A stretch of 64,000 nt of DNA from Polaribacter dokdonensis (GCF_024362345.1 NZ_CP101505.1:2191501-2255500); one strand, 5' to 3'; shown: positions 26,438 through 34,679, numbered from the stretch's first letter. Notes: generated from the letters alone by a model not told the origin. Made by a program: numbers and translations.

Positions 26438-27091
26438 ATGAAACTACATTATATAGGAGAAAACAATTCAGTTTTAAACTCTTTTATTGCTGAAATTAGA
26501 GATAAAAACACTCAAAAAGATTCCTTACGATTTAGAAGAAATATAGAAAGAATTGGAGAGGTATTAGGTTATGAATTAAGCAAACAACTTTCTTATTCTA
26601 GTGTTTATATAGAAACACCTTTGGGTAAAAAGAAAATGCAACTTTCTTATAACGATTTGGTTTTATGTTCAATTTTAAGAGCAGGTTTACCTTTACATCA
26701 AGGCTTACTTAATTATTTTGATAAGGCAGAAAACGCCTTTATCTCAGCTTACAGAAGTCATAAAAAAAATGATGAAAAATTTGAGATTGTTGTAGAGTAT
26801 TTTGCATCGCCAGAAATAGAAAATAAAACACTCTTATTAGCAGACCCAATGTTGGCAACAGGCAAATCTTTAGTAGCTGTTTATGAAGCTATAAAAAAGA
26901 AAAGTACACCAAAAGAAATTCATATAGTTGCTGTAATTGGCTCTAAGGAAGGGGTTGATTTTATTGCAGAAAATTTACCTGAGAATACTCATTTATGGAT
27001 TGCAGCAATCGATTCTAATTTAAATAGTAAAGGTTATATTATTCCTGGCTTAGGTGATGCAGGAGATTTGGCTTTTGGTTCTAAATTATAG
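26438..27091 (+). CDS. upp: Uracil phosphoribosyltransferase
   Basis: This 217-residue salvage enzyme makes UMP from uracil and PRPP. Motifs are SILRAGLPLHQGLLNYF (PRPP and uracil region), the PRPP loop LLADPMLATGKSLVAVYEA and the C-terminal GLGDAGDLAFGSKL, the classic uracil-binding end of Upp. The last codons overlap the convergent membrane-protein gene by six bases. No terminator is seen between them. Confidence 0.96.
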   Translation: MKLHYIGENNSVLNSFIAEIRDKNTQKDSLRFRRNIERIGEVLGYELSKQLSYSSVYIETPLGKKKMQLSYNDLVLCSILRAGLPLHQGLLNYFDKAENAFISAYRSHKKNDEKFEIVVEYFASPEIENKTLLLADPMLATGKSLVAVYEAIKKKSTPKEIHIVAVIGSKEGVDFIAENLPENTHLWIAAIDSNLNSKGYIIPGLGDAGDLAFGSKL

Positions 27092-28015
27092 GAAAAAGTA
27101 AAAACCTATTGCACATAGAATCATTGCATACAGAGCAATATTTTTAAATAGCTTTTTGGTAATCATTTCAATTCCATTTGCAAGAATAATAGCTATAGTA
27201 AATAATAGGTAAATGGTTTCAGACCCATCTTTATCTGCTACTAAAAAAAGATAAAGTATAGCAATTAAAGTATGTAACATTAATAATACCCAGTTTCTTC
27301 TAAATGTATTATTAATGGTTAGTGTTTTTAATGATTTAAAAATTAAGGACACAAAACTTAAAACGAACAAAAAATTAATAAAAAAAAGATATTTAGAGTT
27401 GGTATAGAAACCTAAATTTAAACTAAAGTTGGGTTCAAATAATTCTGTGAATACCTCAGTTTGGTTATACCAATAATTATAGGTAAAGAAAATAAACAAA
27501 GGTGTTGTAAAACCAATAATAGGAGTAAGAGTGGTGTGTATAGTTATTTTATGATGAATATATATCGCAAAATAAATTAACGGAATAAAAAGCAATGTTC
27601 TGGAATCTAAAATAAAGAGAATACCTAGCCAGAAGCCAGCATCAAAAAGTTTTTCTAGCACTTTGTTTACAGAACGCAAACTGTATATTTTTCTTACGAA
27701 TAATAAATAGATTACAAAAAGTATTAAAACTTTGTAACTTGCAATTACAGGTAGTACAGAAAAAGTTAATAAGATAAAAAAGAAAAATGCAAAAGAGTTA
27801 TCAAATGTTAATCTGTTTTTAACCATTATAAAGTTAAAAATGAAGAATATAACAATAAAAAAGGCTAAGATAAAAACACTCTTTAGCAAAGTGTTTAGTC
27901 CAAATTCTTCAGCAGAAAATGTGTTAAATACAAATGACAAATAACCTAAGAAAAAGAAAACCGTTAATCCAATAAAATTGATTGGTTTAGATTTGTTTAA
28001 AAAATTGGCTAGCAT
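27086..28015 (-). CDS. Polytopic membrane protein (DUF6427-like)
   Basis: This 309-residue protein is almost entirely hydrophobic, with about eight to ten membrane helices rich in Phe, Ile and Leu. It begins MLANFLNKSKPINFIGLTVF, which resembles the Flavobacteriia family I know as DUF6427; that match is from memory and not checked. No catalytic motif is visible. It is convergent with upp (six-base overlap of the 3-prime ends) and divergent from the small membrane protein at 28057. This arrangement seems typical of the family. The function is unknown. Confidence 0.75.
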   Translation of the reverse strand: MLANFLNKSKPINFIGLTVFFFLGYLSFVFNTFSAEEFGLNTLLKSVFILAFFIVIFFIFNFIMVKNRLTFDNSFAFFFFILLTFSVLPVIASYKVLILFVIYLLFVRKIYSLRSVNKVLEKLFDAGFWLGILFILDSRTLLFIPLIYFAIYIHHKITIHTTLTPIIGFTTPLFIFFTYNYWYNQTEVFTELFEPNFSLNLGFYTNSKYLFFINFLFVLSFVSLIFKSLKTLTINNTFRRNWVLLMLHTLIAILYLFLVADKDGSETIYLLFTIAIILANGIEMITKKLFKNIALYAMILCAIGFYFFL

Positions 28016-28027
28016 TGATTCTTTTGT

Positions 28028-28035
28028 TATTTTTG
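28028..28035 (+). promoter_or_regulatory. -7 box for the 28.06-29.0 kb genes
   Basis: TATTTTTG matches TAnnTTTG and ends 21 bases before the ATG at 28057. Confidence 0.6.
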
Positions 28036-28056
28036 CAGTGTAAAGATAAATAAGTT

Positions 28057-28278
28057 ATGATAGCAAGCAATATTTTTAAATGGATAGGTAGTTTATTCAC
28101 AGATATTTTATTCATTCCTTTTAGATGGTTAAGATTAGAGGTTGCCACTGCAGATTTAGGATGGTGGATTTCTAATGCTGTTAACTGGGGGTTTTTAGTA
28201 GTGCTTTTAGTTTTATTCGCTTATTGGATGAAGGAATCTAAAAGATTTTTAGACGAAGGAACAGAAGATAGAGCATAA
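28057..28278 (+). CDS. Small membrane protein (DUF6341-like)
   Basis: This 73-residue protein has an amphipathic N-terminus (NIFKWIGSLFTDILFIPFRWLR), one clear membrane helix at about 42-60 (WGFLVVLLVLFAYWMKES) and an acidic C-terminus. It resembles the Flavobacteriia family DUF6341 (from memory). It lies nine bases upstream of trmB and is probably co-transcribed with it. The function is unknown; its conservation with neighbours in Flavobacteriaceae is an expectation, not something tested here. Confidence 0.78.
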   Translation: MIASNIFKWIGSLFTDILFIPFRWLRLEVATADLGWWISNAVNWGFLVVLLVLFAYWMKESKRFLDEGTEDRA

Positions 28279-28287
28279 TCTAGCAAT

Positions 28288-28959
28288 TTGGGAAGTAAAA
28301 ATAAACTGAAACGTTTTCAGGAAAATGAAACGTTCAAAAATGTCATTCAGCCAACAAGAGAAGAAGCTATTAATAACTTTTCTCATAAAGGTAAATGGCA
28401 TTCTTTTTTTGGAAATAACAATCCAATTATTGTAGAATTAGGTTGTGGTAAAGGCGAGTATACAATTGCTTTAGCTCGTAAAAACCCAAATAAAAATTAC
28501 ATTGGTATAGATATTAAAGGTGCTCGTTTTTGGAGAGGTGCTAAAACTGCAATCGAAGAAAATTTAGAAAACGTTGCCTTTGTAAGAACTCAGATTGAAT
28601 TAGTAGATTTTATCTTTGCACAAAATGAAGTTTCTGAAATCTGGATTACTTTTCCAGATCCACAAATTAAATACCAAAGAACAAAGCATAGAATGACGAA
28701 TGCTTCTTTCTTAAAGAAGTATCACACTGTTTTAAAAGAAGATGGTATCATCAACCTAAAAACAGATTCTGAGTTTATGCATGGGTATACTTTAGGTTTG
28801 TTACAAGGTGCAGGTCATGAAATTTTGTATGCAAATCATAATGTATACAACAACGAAGGTGCTCCAAAAGAGGTTACAGAAACACAAACTTTTTACGAAA
28901 ACCAATATTTAGAAGTTGGTAAATGGATTACCTATATCCAGTTTCGCTTAAAGTATTAG
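28288..28959 (+). CDS. trmB: tRNA (guanine-N7-)-methyltransferase
   Basis: This 223-residue SAM-dependent enzyme makes m7G46 in tRNA. Motifs are VELGCGKGEYTIALARKNP (SAM loop), GIDIKGARFWRGAKTA, ITFPDPQIKYQRTKHRM (the TrmB signature) and KTDSEFMHGYTL. The start is TTG at 28288: the translated MGSKNKLKRFQENETF is the usual N-terminus of Bacteroidota TrmB, and no ATG exists before it in frame. It is nine bases after the small membrane gene. Confidence 0.95.
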   Translation: MGSKNKLKRFQENETFKNVIQPTREEAINNFSHKGKWHSFFGNNNPIIVELGCGKGEYTIALARKNPNKNYIGIDIKGARFWRGAKTAIEENLENVAFVRTQIELVDFIFAQNEVSEIWITFPDPQIKYQRTKHRMTNASFLKKYHTVLKEDGIINLKTDSEFMHGYTLGLLQGAGHEILYANHNVYNNEGAPKEVTETQTFYENQYLEVGKWITYIQFRLKY

Positions 28960-29001
28960 TAGTTTTTAATTTACTTTTTTCTAATTTACTATCTTCACAA
29001 C

Positions 29002-29337
29002 ATGAAGAAATCAGATAATTTTTTCGAAAAAGTATATGTTGTTGCTCGTAAAATACCAGTAGGTAGAGTAACAAGTTATGGAGCAATTGCTACATACTTA
29101 GGTGCTGCAAGATCTGCTAGAATGGTTGGTTGGGCCATGAATAATTCTCATAATCAAGAAGAGGATGTGCCTGCACATAGAGTGGTTAATAAAAAAGGTT
29201 TATTAACAGGTAAACATCATTTTGATGGTACAAACCTTATGCAGCAATTACTAGAAAACGAAGGAATTGTAGTTATTGATAATCAGATTCAAAACTTAGA
29301 ATCTATTTTCTGGAATCCAGCAGAAGAATTAAAATAA
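29002..29337 (+). CDS. Alkyltransferase-like protein (ATL), MGMT-family DNA-binding domain without catalytic Cys
   Basis: This 111-residue protein is the DNA-binding domain of the O6-methylguanine-DNA methyltransferase family: KVYVVARKIPVGRVTSYGAI, GAARSARMVGWAMNN. The active-site PCHRV motif reads VPAHRVV here, so the methyl-accepting Cys is Ala58. Proteins like this (ATL) bind O6-alkylguanine and hand the lesion to nucleotide excision repair rather than removing it themselves. It follows trmB by 42 bases. Interestingly, uvrC lies at the other end of the window, but not in this operon. Confidence 0.92.
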   Translation: MKKSDNFFEKVYVVARKIPVGRVTSYGAIATYLGAARSARMVGWAMNNSHNQEEDVPAHRVVNKKGLLTGKHHFDGTNLMQQLLENEGIVVIDNQIQNLESIFWNPAEELK

Positions 29338-29400
29338 ACTCCGCTTATAAAAGCATAAATTTTCACAATTTATTCACTTTATTATCTTGTTGTTAAGACG

Positions 29401-29408
29401 TATCTTTG
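29401..29408 (+). promoter_or_regulatory. -7 box for the mrp-nifU pair
   Basis: TATCTTTG matches TAnnTTTG; it predicts a leader of about 75 bases before the ATG at 29487. Confidence 0.5.
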
Positions 29409-29486
29409 TAATCAAGATTAAATAAAAATAAGTCTTTAAAATTTTTTAGAAAACAACTATAAAATTTTAAGTACTAAATATACATT

Positions 29487-30626
29487 ATGAGTTTTAAAAA
29501 GCAAGATATATATTCAGCATTAGAAACTATTACAGCACCTGGAGAAGGTAAAAGTTTAATAGAAAACAACAATGTTACAAATGTGGTTATTTTTGGTGAT
29601 GAAGTAAACGTAGATGTTACTATCAGCAACCCAACTTTACAAGCCAAAAAGAAGATTGAATCTGAAATAACCAAAGCAATTAAAACCAATGTTTCCGAAA
29701 AAATTGAAGTAAAAATCAATTTAAAAGTAGAGAAACCCGTAGAGAAAAAAGATCCTAATTTAATTAGAGGTAAAGAAATACCAAATATCAAAAACATTAT
29801 TGCTGTAGCTTCTGGTAAAGGAGGTGTAGGTAAATCTACAATAACTGCAAATACAGCCATCTCTTTAGCAAAAATGGGTTTTAGTGTTGGGGTTTTAGAT
29901 GCAGATGTTTATGGCCCATCACAACATATTATGTTTGATGTAGAAAAAGAAAGACCACTATCTGTAAATGTAGATGGGCGTTCTAAAATGAAGCCTGTAG
30001 AAAATTATGGTGTAAAATTATTGTCTTTAGGGTTTTTTACAAATCCAGATCAAGCTGTAATTTGGAGAGGGCCAATGGCTTCTAAAGCATTAAATCAATT
30101 AATTTTTGATGCAGCTTGGGGCGAGTTAGATTTTCTATTGATAGATTTACCTCCAGGAACAGGAGATGTACATTTATCAATTGTGCAGGCTTTACCAATT
30201 AATGGGGCAGTTGTAGTTTCTACACCACAAAACATAGCTTTAGCAGATGCTAAAAAAGGGGTAGCAATGTTTCAGCAAGACTCTATTAAAGTACCAGTTT
30301 TGGGTATTATAGAAAATATGGCTTATTTTACTCCAGAAGAATTACCAGAAAATAAATACTATATTTTTGGTAAAGATGGTGCTAAAAATTTAGCAGAAGA
30401 TATCAATACCAAATTTTTGGGCGAAGTTCCATTAGTACAAAGTATTAGAGAATCTGGAGATGTTGGTAGACCAGTAGCTTTACAAGAAGACACAGTCTTA
30501 GAAGAAGCTTTTAGTAATATTACCAAAGAGATGGTTGCACAGTTATTAGAAAGAAATAAAAATTTACCACCTACAGAAGTTGTAAGAATTACTACAATGA
30601 GTGGTTGTAGCTCAGTTAAAAAATAA
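29487..30626 (+). CDS. apbC: Mrp/ApbC-family Fe-S cluster carrier P-loop ATPase
   Basis: This 379-residue protein has an N-terminal MIP18/DUF59 domain (about 4-85) and a Mrp NTPase domain with the deviant Walker A ASGKGGVGKST (Gly110-Thr118), VLDADVYGPS, IWRGPMASKALNQ and LIDLPPGTGDVHL. Mrp/ApbC proteins carry and transfer Fe-S clusters. The CxxC usually found after ENMxYF is absent: the sequence reads ENMAYFTPEELPENKYYIFG. The C-terminus is MSGCSSVKK with a single Cys. It is followed after four bases by a NifU-type scaffold, which supports a role in Fe-S assembly. Confidence 0.93.
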   Translation: MSFKKQDIYSALETITAPGEGKSLIENNNVTNVVIFGDEVNVDVTISNPTLQAKKKIESEITKAIKTNVSEKIEVKINLKVEKPVEKKDPNLIRGKEIPNIKNIIAVASGKGGVGKSTITANTAISLAKMGFSVGVLDADVYGPSQHIMFDVEKERPLSVNVDGRSKMKPVENYGVKLLSLGFFTNPDQAVIWRGPMASKALNQLIFDAAWGELDFLLIDLPPGTGDVHLSIVQALPINGAVVVSTPQNIALADAKKGVAMFQQDSIKVPVLGIIENMAYFTPEELPENKYYIFGKDGAKNLAEDINTKFLGEVPLVQSIRESGDVGRPVALQEDTVLEEAFSNITKEMVAQLLERNKNLPPTEVVRITTMSGCSSVKK

Positions 30627-30630
30627 AATT

Positions 30631-30867
30631 ATGACAGCACAAGAAACACAAAATAATGTAGAAAAAGCTTTAGATGAAATTCGTCCTTTTTTAATGAGTG
30701 ATGGAGGAAACATTAAGTTACTTTCTATAGAAGATGCTATTGTAAAAGTACAATTGCAAGGTGCATGTACAGGTTGTTCTGTAAATCAAATGACCTTAAA
30801 AAATGGAGTAGAAGCAACCATCAAAAAATATGCTCCACAAATAGAGCAAGTAATAAACGTTGCTTAA
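30631..30867 (+). CDS. NifU C-terminal domain (Nfu-type) Fe-S scaffold
   Basis: This 78-residue protein is the NifU C-terminal/Nfu domain alone: VEKALDEIRPFLMSDGGNI and the cluster-binding GACTGCSVNQMTLKNGVE, with CxxC at 46-49. It can assemble and deliver a [4Fe-4S] cluster as a dimer. The ATG at 30631 is chosen over an upstream in-frame ATG at 30601 that overlaps the mrp gene in another frame. The pair with Mrp/ApbC is a functional unit for Fe-S transfer. Confidence 0.94.
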   Translation: MTAQETQNNVEKALDEIRPFLMSDGGNIKLLSIEDAIVKVQLQGACTGCSVNQMTLKNGVEATIKKYAPQIEQVINVA

Positions 30868-30880
30868 TTAAATTTTATTT

Positions 30881-30961
30881 GGGCGTTACCCAAAGGTCAG
30901 GCTTTACATTATATCTTTTTTGTAAAAAAACAAAAAAGGATGCCATTTCAATCCTTAACGC
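30881..30961. repeat. REP-like intergenic element
   Basis: This 81-base segment is bounded by GCGTTA (30883-30888) and TAACGC (30956-30961) as inverted ends. It contains an inner hairpin CTTTTTTGT/ACAAAAAAG (30915-30923 with 30930-30938), and between them GGTCAGGCTTTACAT and GGATGCCATTTCAATCC. The base composition differs from ordinary spacers here. I recall very similar intergenic elements (GGGCGTT...TAACGC, often with GGGTCGGGCTTTCC and AAAAAGGATGCC) scattered in Flavobacteriia genomes, but only one copy is in this window. Its role (REP-type repeat, terminator or RNA element) is not known to me. Confidence 0.6.
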
Positions 30962-30991
30962 GCTCAGCAAACTCTAAATATTTTTATCAAA

Positions 30992-32047
30992 ATGATAAAA
31001 ACGGATATATTAATAATTGGTGCAGGTCCAACAGGTTTATTTACAGTTTTTGAAGCAGGTTTATTAAAGCTTCGTTGTCATTTAATAGATGCTTTACCAC
31101 AAGCAGGTGGTCAATGCTCAGAAATTTATCCTAAAAAACCTATTTACGATATACCTGCTTATCCAGAAATTTTGGCAGGAGATTTAACAGATAAACTGTT
31201 AGAGCAATCTAAACAATTTGAACCTGGTTTTACTTTAGGAGAAAGAGCTGAAACCATAGACAAACAAGAAGATGGTTCTTTTATAGTAACTACAAATAAG
31301 GGTACAAAACATCAAGCACCAGTAGTTGCAATTGCAGGTGGTTTAGGTTCTTTTGAACCAAGAAAACCTCCTATTCCAAATATTGCAGATTTTGAAGATA
31401 AGGGTGTTGAGTACATTATTAGAGATCCAGAAATGTATCGAAATAAAAATGTAGTTATTTCTGGAGGTGGAGATTCTGCCCTAGATTGGTCTATTTTTTT
31501 AGCAGATGTTGCAGCATCAGTTACGTTAATTCATAGAAGAAACGAATTTAGAGGGGCTTTAGATTCTGTAGATAAAGTTCAAGAATTAAAAGATGCAGGT
31601 AAAATTCGTTTAATTACACCAGCAGAAGTTATTGGTATTTCTGGTAAAGGAAGGGTAACTGCAGTTGAAGTTAAGCAGAAAGACAAAGAGAATTTTATTA
31701 TTGAAACAGATCATTTTATTCCACTTTTTGGTTTATCACCTAAATTAGGACCTATTGGAAGTTGGGGCTTAGAAATCGAGAAAAATGCCATTAAAGTTAA
31801 TAATGCTTTAGATTATCAAACCAATATTCCAGGAATTTATGCAATTGGAGATGTAAACACATATCCAGGTAAATTAAAATTAATTCTTTGTGGTTTTCAT
31901 GAAGCAACTCTAATGTGTCAAAGTGCTTATAAACGTATTTTTCCGGATAAAAAGTATGTAATGAAATATACTACTGTTGGTGGTGTAGATGGTTTTGATG
32001 GTACAAGAAAAGAAGCACCTAAGGCTGTAATTAAAAAGATCGAGTAG
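30992..32047 (+). CDS. Ferredoxin-NADP reductase (thioredoxin-reductase-like type)
   Basis: This 351-residue flavoprotein has the FAD loop IIGAGPTGLFT (about 7-17), the TrxR-like GGQCSEIYPKKPIYDIP, the NADPH loop VVISGGGDSALDW and the C-terminal FAD contact GIYAIGDVNTYPGK with LILCGFHEA. It lacks the CxxC of thioredoxin reductase, which places it in the YumC-type ferredoxin-NADP reductase group. It supplies or takes electrons from ferredoxin in the cytoplasm. It lies just after Mrp and NifU, separated by the REP-like element, so a link to Fe-S metabolism is plausible. Confidence 0.92.
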   Translation: MIKTDILIIGAGPTGLFTVFEAGLLKLRCHLIDALPQAGGQCSEIYPKKPIYDIPAYPEILAGDLTDKLLEQSKQFEPGFTLGERAETIDKQEDGSFIVTTNKGTKHQAPVVAIAGGLGSFEPRKPPIPNIADFEDKGVEYIIRDPEMYRNKNVVISGGGDSALDWSIFLADVAASVTLIHRRNEFRGALDSVDKVQELKDAGKIRLITPAEVIGISGKGRVTAVEVKQKDKENFIIETDHFIPLFGLSPKLGPIGSWGLEIEKNAIKVNNALDYQTNIPGIYAIGDVNTYPGKLKLILCGFHEATLMCQSAYKRIFPDKKYVMKYTTVGGVDGFDGTRKEAPKAVIKKIE

Positions 32048-32108
32048 ATTTTTATAAAGACTTATCACCTCATTATGTTTTAATTTTAATAAACTTCTTT
32101 AGTTTTCA

Positions 32109-32116
32109 TACCTTTG
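32109..32116 (+). promoter_or_regulatory. -7 box of the hmgA operon leader
   Basis: TACCTTTG matches TAnnTTTG. A start about four bases later would give a leader of about 170 bases before hmgA that contains the short ORF at 32140. No convincing -33 element is seen. Confidence 0.5.
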
Positions 32117-32139
32117 TGAAAACTACGAAATCGATTAAG

Positions 32140-32196
32140 ATGTTTTCAGATTTACTTTCTTATCTAAAATTCTTAATAAAGCGCAATCCAGAATGA
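32140..32196 (+). other. Short ORF in the hmgA leader (leader peptide or decayed gene start)
   Basis: An ATG 24 bases after the -7 box opens an 18-codon frame, MFSDLLSYLKFLIKRNPE, ending in TGA. It could be a leader peptide. Alternatively, it resembles the N-terminus of a Bacteroidota SAM-methyltransferase family that starts with YLKFL-K followed by NQHGVHSPFVF (from memory). The bases after the ORF (AATCCAGAATGAGCGTT, then a TCAG-TTTTG segment) look like a degraded version of that continuation, so a pseudogene fragment is a serious alternative. Confidence 0.35.
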
Positions 32197-32292
32197 GCGT
32201 TTAATGTATCAGTTTTGCAATCTAAAGATATAACACCTAGCATCTAAAGCTAAATAGTTATATTATTTATTAACGTATTAATACATTAGAAA

Positions 32293-33450
32293 ATGCCTTT
32301 TTATCATAAATTAGGAGAAATTCCACCTAAAAGACACACCCAGTTTCGTAAAAAAGACGGTAGTTTATATTACGAACAATTGTTTGGTACTATTGGTTTT
32401 GATGGTATGTCTACCAATAGTTATCATGAACATAGGCCAACCATGGTCAAAAAAATAGGGAAACAGTATTCTGTAAAGCCTAAAATTGCCAAAGCAAATA
32501 ACATACAATCTTACAGGTTTAAAGGTTTTCAAGTAAAAGCAGAAAACGATTACCTAGAAAGTAGAAAAGTGGTTTTAACAAATTCCGATTGTAATATTAT
32601 TTTATCAGCACCTAAAAAATCTACAGAAGAATATTTTTATAAAAATACAGATGCAGATGAGGTTATTTTTATTCATAAAGGTTCAGGTAAACTAAGAACT
32701 CATTTAGGTAATATAGACTTTAAATATGGAGATTATTTAGTAATTCCAAGAGGAATTATTTACAAGCTAGATTTTGATGATGAAAATAATAGACTTTTTA
32801 TAGTAGAATCTTACTCGCCAGTTTATACTCCAAAACGTTATAGAAATTGGTTTGGTCAACTATTAGAACATTCGCCATTTTGTGAGCGCGATTTAAGAAG
32901 ACCTTACGAATTAGAAACATATAATGAATTAGGAGACTTTTTAATAAAAGTAAAAAAACAAGGTGAAATTATAGAAATGACCTATGCTTCTCATCCTTTT
33001 GATGTAGTGGGTTATGATGGTTATAATTTTCCTTATGCATTTTCAATTCACGATTTTGAGCCAATTACAGGTAGAATTCATCAACCACCACCTGTTCATC
33101 AAACGTTTGAAACAAATGCTTTTGTAATTTGCAGTTTTGTGCCACGTTTGTACGATTATCACCCAAATTCAATTCCTGCTCCTTATAACCATAGTAATAT
33201 AGATTCAGATGAAGTTTTATATTATGTAGATGGCGATTTTATGAGCAGAAACGATATCGATCAAGGTCATATTTCATTGCATCCAGCAGGAATTCCTCAT
33301 GGTCCACATCCAGGTGCCACAGAAAGAAGTATTGGTCATACAGAAACTGAAGAATTAGCAGTTATGGTAGATACTTTTAAACCATTACAAGTAACAGAAG
33401 AAGCTATGAAAATTGCTGACGAAGATTACTATAAATCTTGGTTAGAATAA
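32293..33450 (+). CDS. hmgA: Homogentisate 1,2-dioxygenase
   Basis: This 385-residue non-heme iron enzyme opens the ring of homogentisate in tyrosine and phenylalanine catabolism. It begins MPFYHKLGEIPPKRHTQFRK, has cupin-type segments (DEVIFIHKGSGKLRTHLG, GDYLVIPRGIIYKL) and the C-terminal metal-ligand region PPVHQTFET, HPAGIPHGPHPGATE. It is slightly shorter than the human or Pseudomonas enzymes (about 430-445), as is usual in Bacteroidota. It is followed after 19 bases by hppD, the previous step of the pathway, so both are in one operon. Confidence 0.95.
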   Translation: MPFYHKLGEIPPKRHTQFRKKDGSLYYEQLFGTIGFDGMSTNSYHEHRPTMVKKIGKQYSVKPKIAKANNIQSYRFKGFQVKAENDYLESRKVVLTNSDCNIILSAPKKSTEEYFYKNTDADEVIFIHKGSGKLRTHLGNIDFKYGDYLVIPRGIIYKLDFDDENNRLFIVESYSPVYTPKRYRNWFGQLLEHSPFCERDLRRPYELETYNELGDFLIKVKKQGEIIEMTYASHPFDVVGYDGYNFPYAFSIHDFEPITGRIHQPPPVHQTFETNAFVICSFVPRLYDYHPNSIPAPYNHSNIDSDEVLYYVDGDFMSRNDIDQGHISLHPAGIPHGPHPGATERSIGHTETEELAVMVDTFKPLQVTEEAMKIADEDYYKSWLE

Positions 33451-33469
33451 TCAATCAAAAAACAGAAAA

Positions 33470-34630
33470 ATGTCAAAAAAAATAGAATCAGTAAACTACG
33501 GTTTAGAAAAAATATTTGAGGGAGCACAAGATTTCCTTCCATTGTTAGGTACAGATTATGTAGAGTTTTATGTGGGTAACGCAAAACAAGCAGCACATTT
33601 TTATAAAACTGCATTTGGTTTTCAATCTTATGCATATAGAGGTTTAGAAACTGGCGCAAAAGATTCAGTAAGTTATGTTCTAACTCAAGATAAAATAAAA
33701 TTAATTTTAACAACACCTTTAAACAGTAAATCACCAATAAACGACCATATTGTAAAACATGGTGATGGAGTTAAAGTAGTAGCTCTTTGGGTAGAAGACG
33801 CAAGAAAAGCGTATGCAGAAACAACTTCTAGAGGTGCAAAATCTTATATGGAGCCTACAGTTGAATCAGATGAGTTTGGTGAAGTTGTCAGAGCAGGTAT
33901 TTATACTTATGGAGAAACTGTACATATGTTTGTAGAGCGCAAAAACTATAATGGTGTTTTCTTACCTGGTTTCCAAAAATGGGAATCTGACTATAACCCA
34001 CCAACTGCAGGTCTAAAATATATAGATCATATGGTTGGTAATGTAGGTTGGAACCAAATGGATGTTTGGGTAAAATTCTACGAAGATGTTATGGGATTTG
34101 TTAACTTTTTATCTTTTGATGATAAGCAAATTCATACTGAATATTCTGCATTAATGAGTAAAGTAATGTCTAATGGAAATGGTCGAATTAAATTTCCTAT
34201 TAACGAACCTGCAGAAGGTAAAAAACGTTCTCAAATAGAAGAATACTTAGATTTCTACGAAGGTGCAGGTGTACAACATATTGCAGTGGCTACAGACGAT
34301 ATTATAAAAACAGTTTCACAATTACGTGCAAATGGAGTAGAATTTTTATCAATACCACCTGAAGATTATTATCATCAAGTACCTGTTAGATTATCAGCCT
34401 TTAGTCATGAATTAGCAGAAGATATAGAAAAACTAAAATCTTTAGGTATAATGATAGATGCAGATGAAGAAGGGTATTTATTACAAATTTTCACAAAACC
34501 TGTAGAAGACAGGCCAACATTATTTTTTGAAATTATTCAAAGAATGGGTGCCAAAGGTTTTGGAGCAGGTAACTTTAAAGCGCTCTTTGAATCTATAGAA
34601 AGAGAACAGCAAAAAAGAGGAACATTATAA
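33470..34630 (+). CDS. hppD: 4-hydroxyphenylpyruvate dioxygenase
   Basis: This 386-residue Fe(II) dioxygenase converts 4-hydroxyphenylpyruvate to homogentisate. It has two VOC halves; the N-terminal one starts GTDYVEFYVGNAKQAAHFY, and the catalytic C-terminal one contains the iron ligands in YIDHMVGNV, VQHIAVATDD and LFFEIIQR. The glycine-rich end GAKGFGAGNFKALFESIE is typical. It directly precedes a terminator, and with hmgA it forms the core of tyrosine degradation. Fumarylacetoacetase and maleylacetoacetate isomerase genes are not in the window. Confidence 0.96.
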   Translation: MSKKIESVNYGLEKIFEGAQDFLPLLGTDYVEFYVGNAKQAAHFYKTAFGFQSYAYRGLETGAKDSVSYVLTQDKIKLILTTPLNSKSPINDHIVKHGDGVKVVALWVEDARKAYAETTSRGAKSYMEPTVESDEFGEVVRAGIYTYGETVHMFVERKNYNGVFLPGFQKWESDYNPPTAGLKYIDHMVGNVGWNQMDVWVKFYEDVMGFVNFLSFDDKQIHTEYSALMSKVMSNGNGRIKFPINEPAEGKKRSQIEEYLDFYEGAGVQHIAVATDDIIKTVSQLRANGVEFLSIPPEDYYHQVPVRLSAFSHELAEDIEKLKSLGIMIDADEEGYLLQIFTKPVEDRPTLFFEIIQRMGAKGFGAGNFKALFESIEREQQKRGTL

Positions 34631-34637
34631 AATTCGA

Positions 34638-34667
34638 AAAGCAAGATTTAAGTATCTTGCTTTTTTA
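34638..34667 (+). terminator. Terminator between hppD and kynA
   Basis: The stem GCAAGAT/ATCTTGC (34641-34647 with 34654-34660) has flanking A/T pairs and is followed by TTTTTT. It lies only 13 bases upstream of the kynA ATG, leaving no room for a separate promoter, so kynA may depend on read-through. Confidence 0.75.
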
Positions 34668-34679
34668 TTTCAACCAAAA

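Noticed and set aside
29474..29860. Open frame of 128 codons antisense to the Mrp gene
   Set aside because: It covers the conserved P-loop region of the real gene on the other strand and shows no protein family features.
30765..30977. Open frame overlapping nifU and the REP-like element
   Set aside because: It is out of frame with the conserved NifU domain and its C-terminal half is the repeat element.
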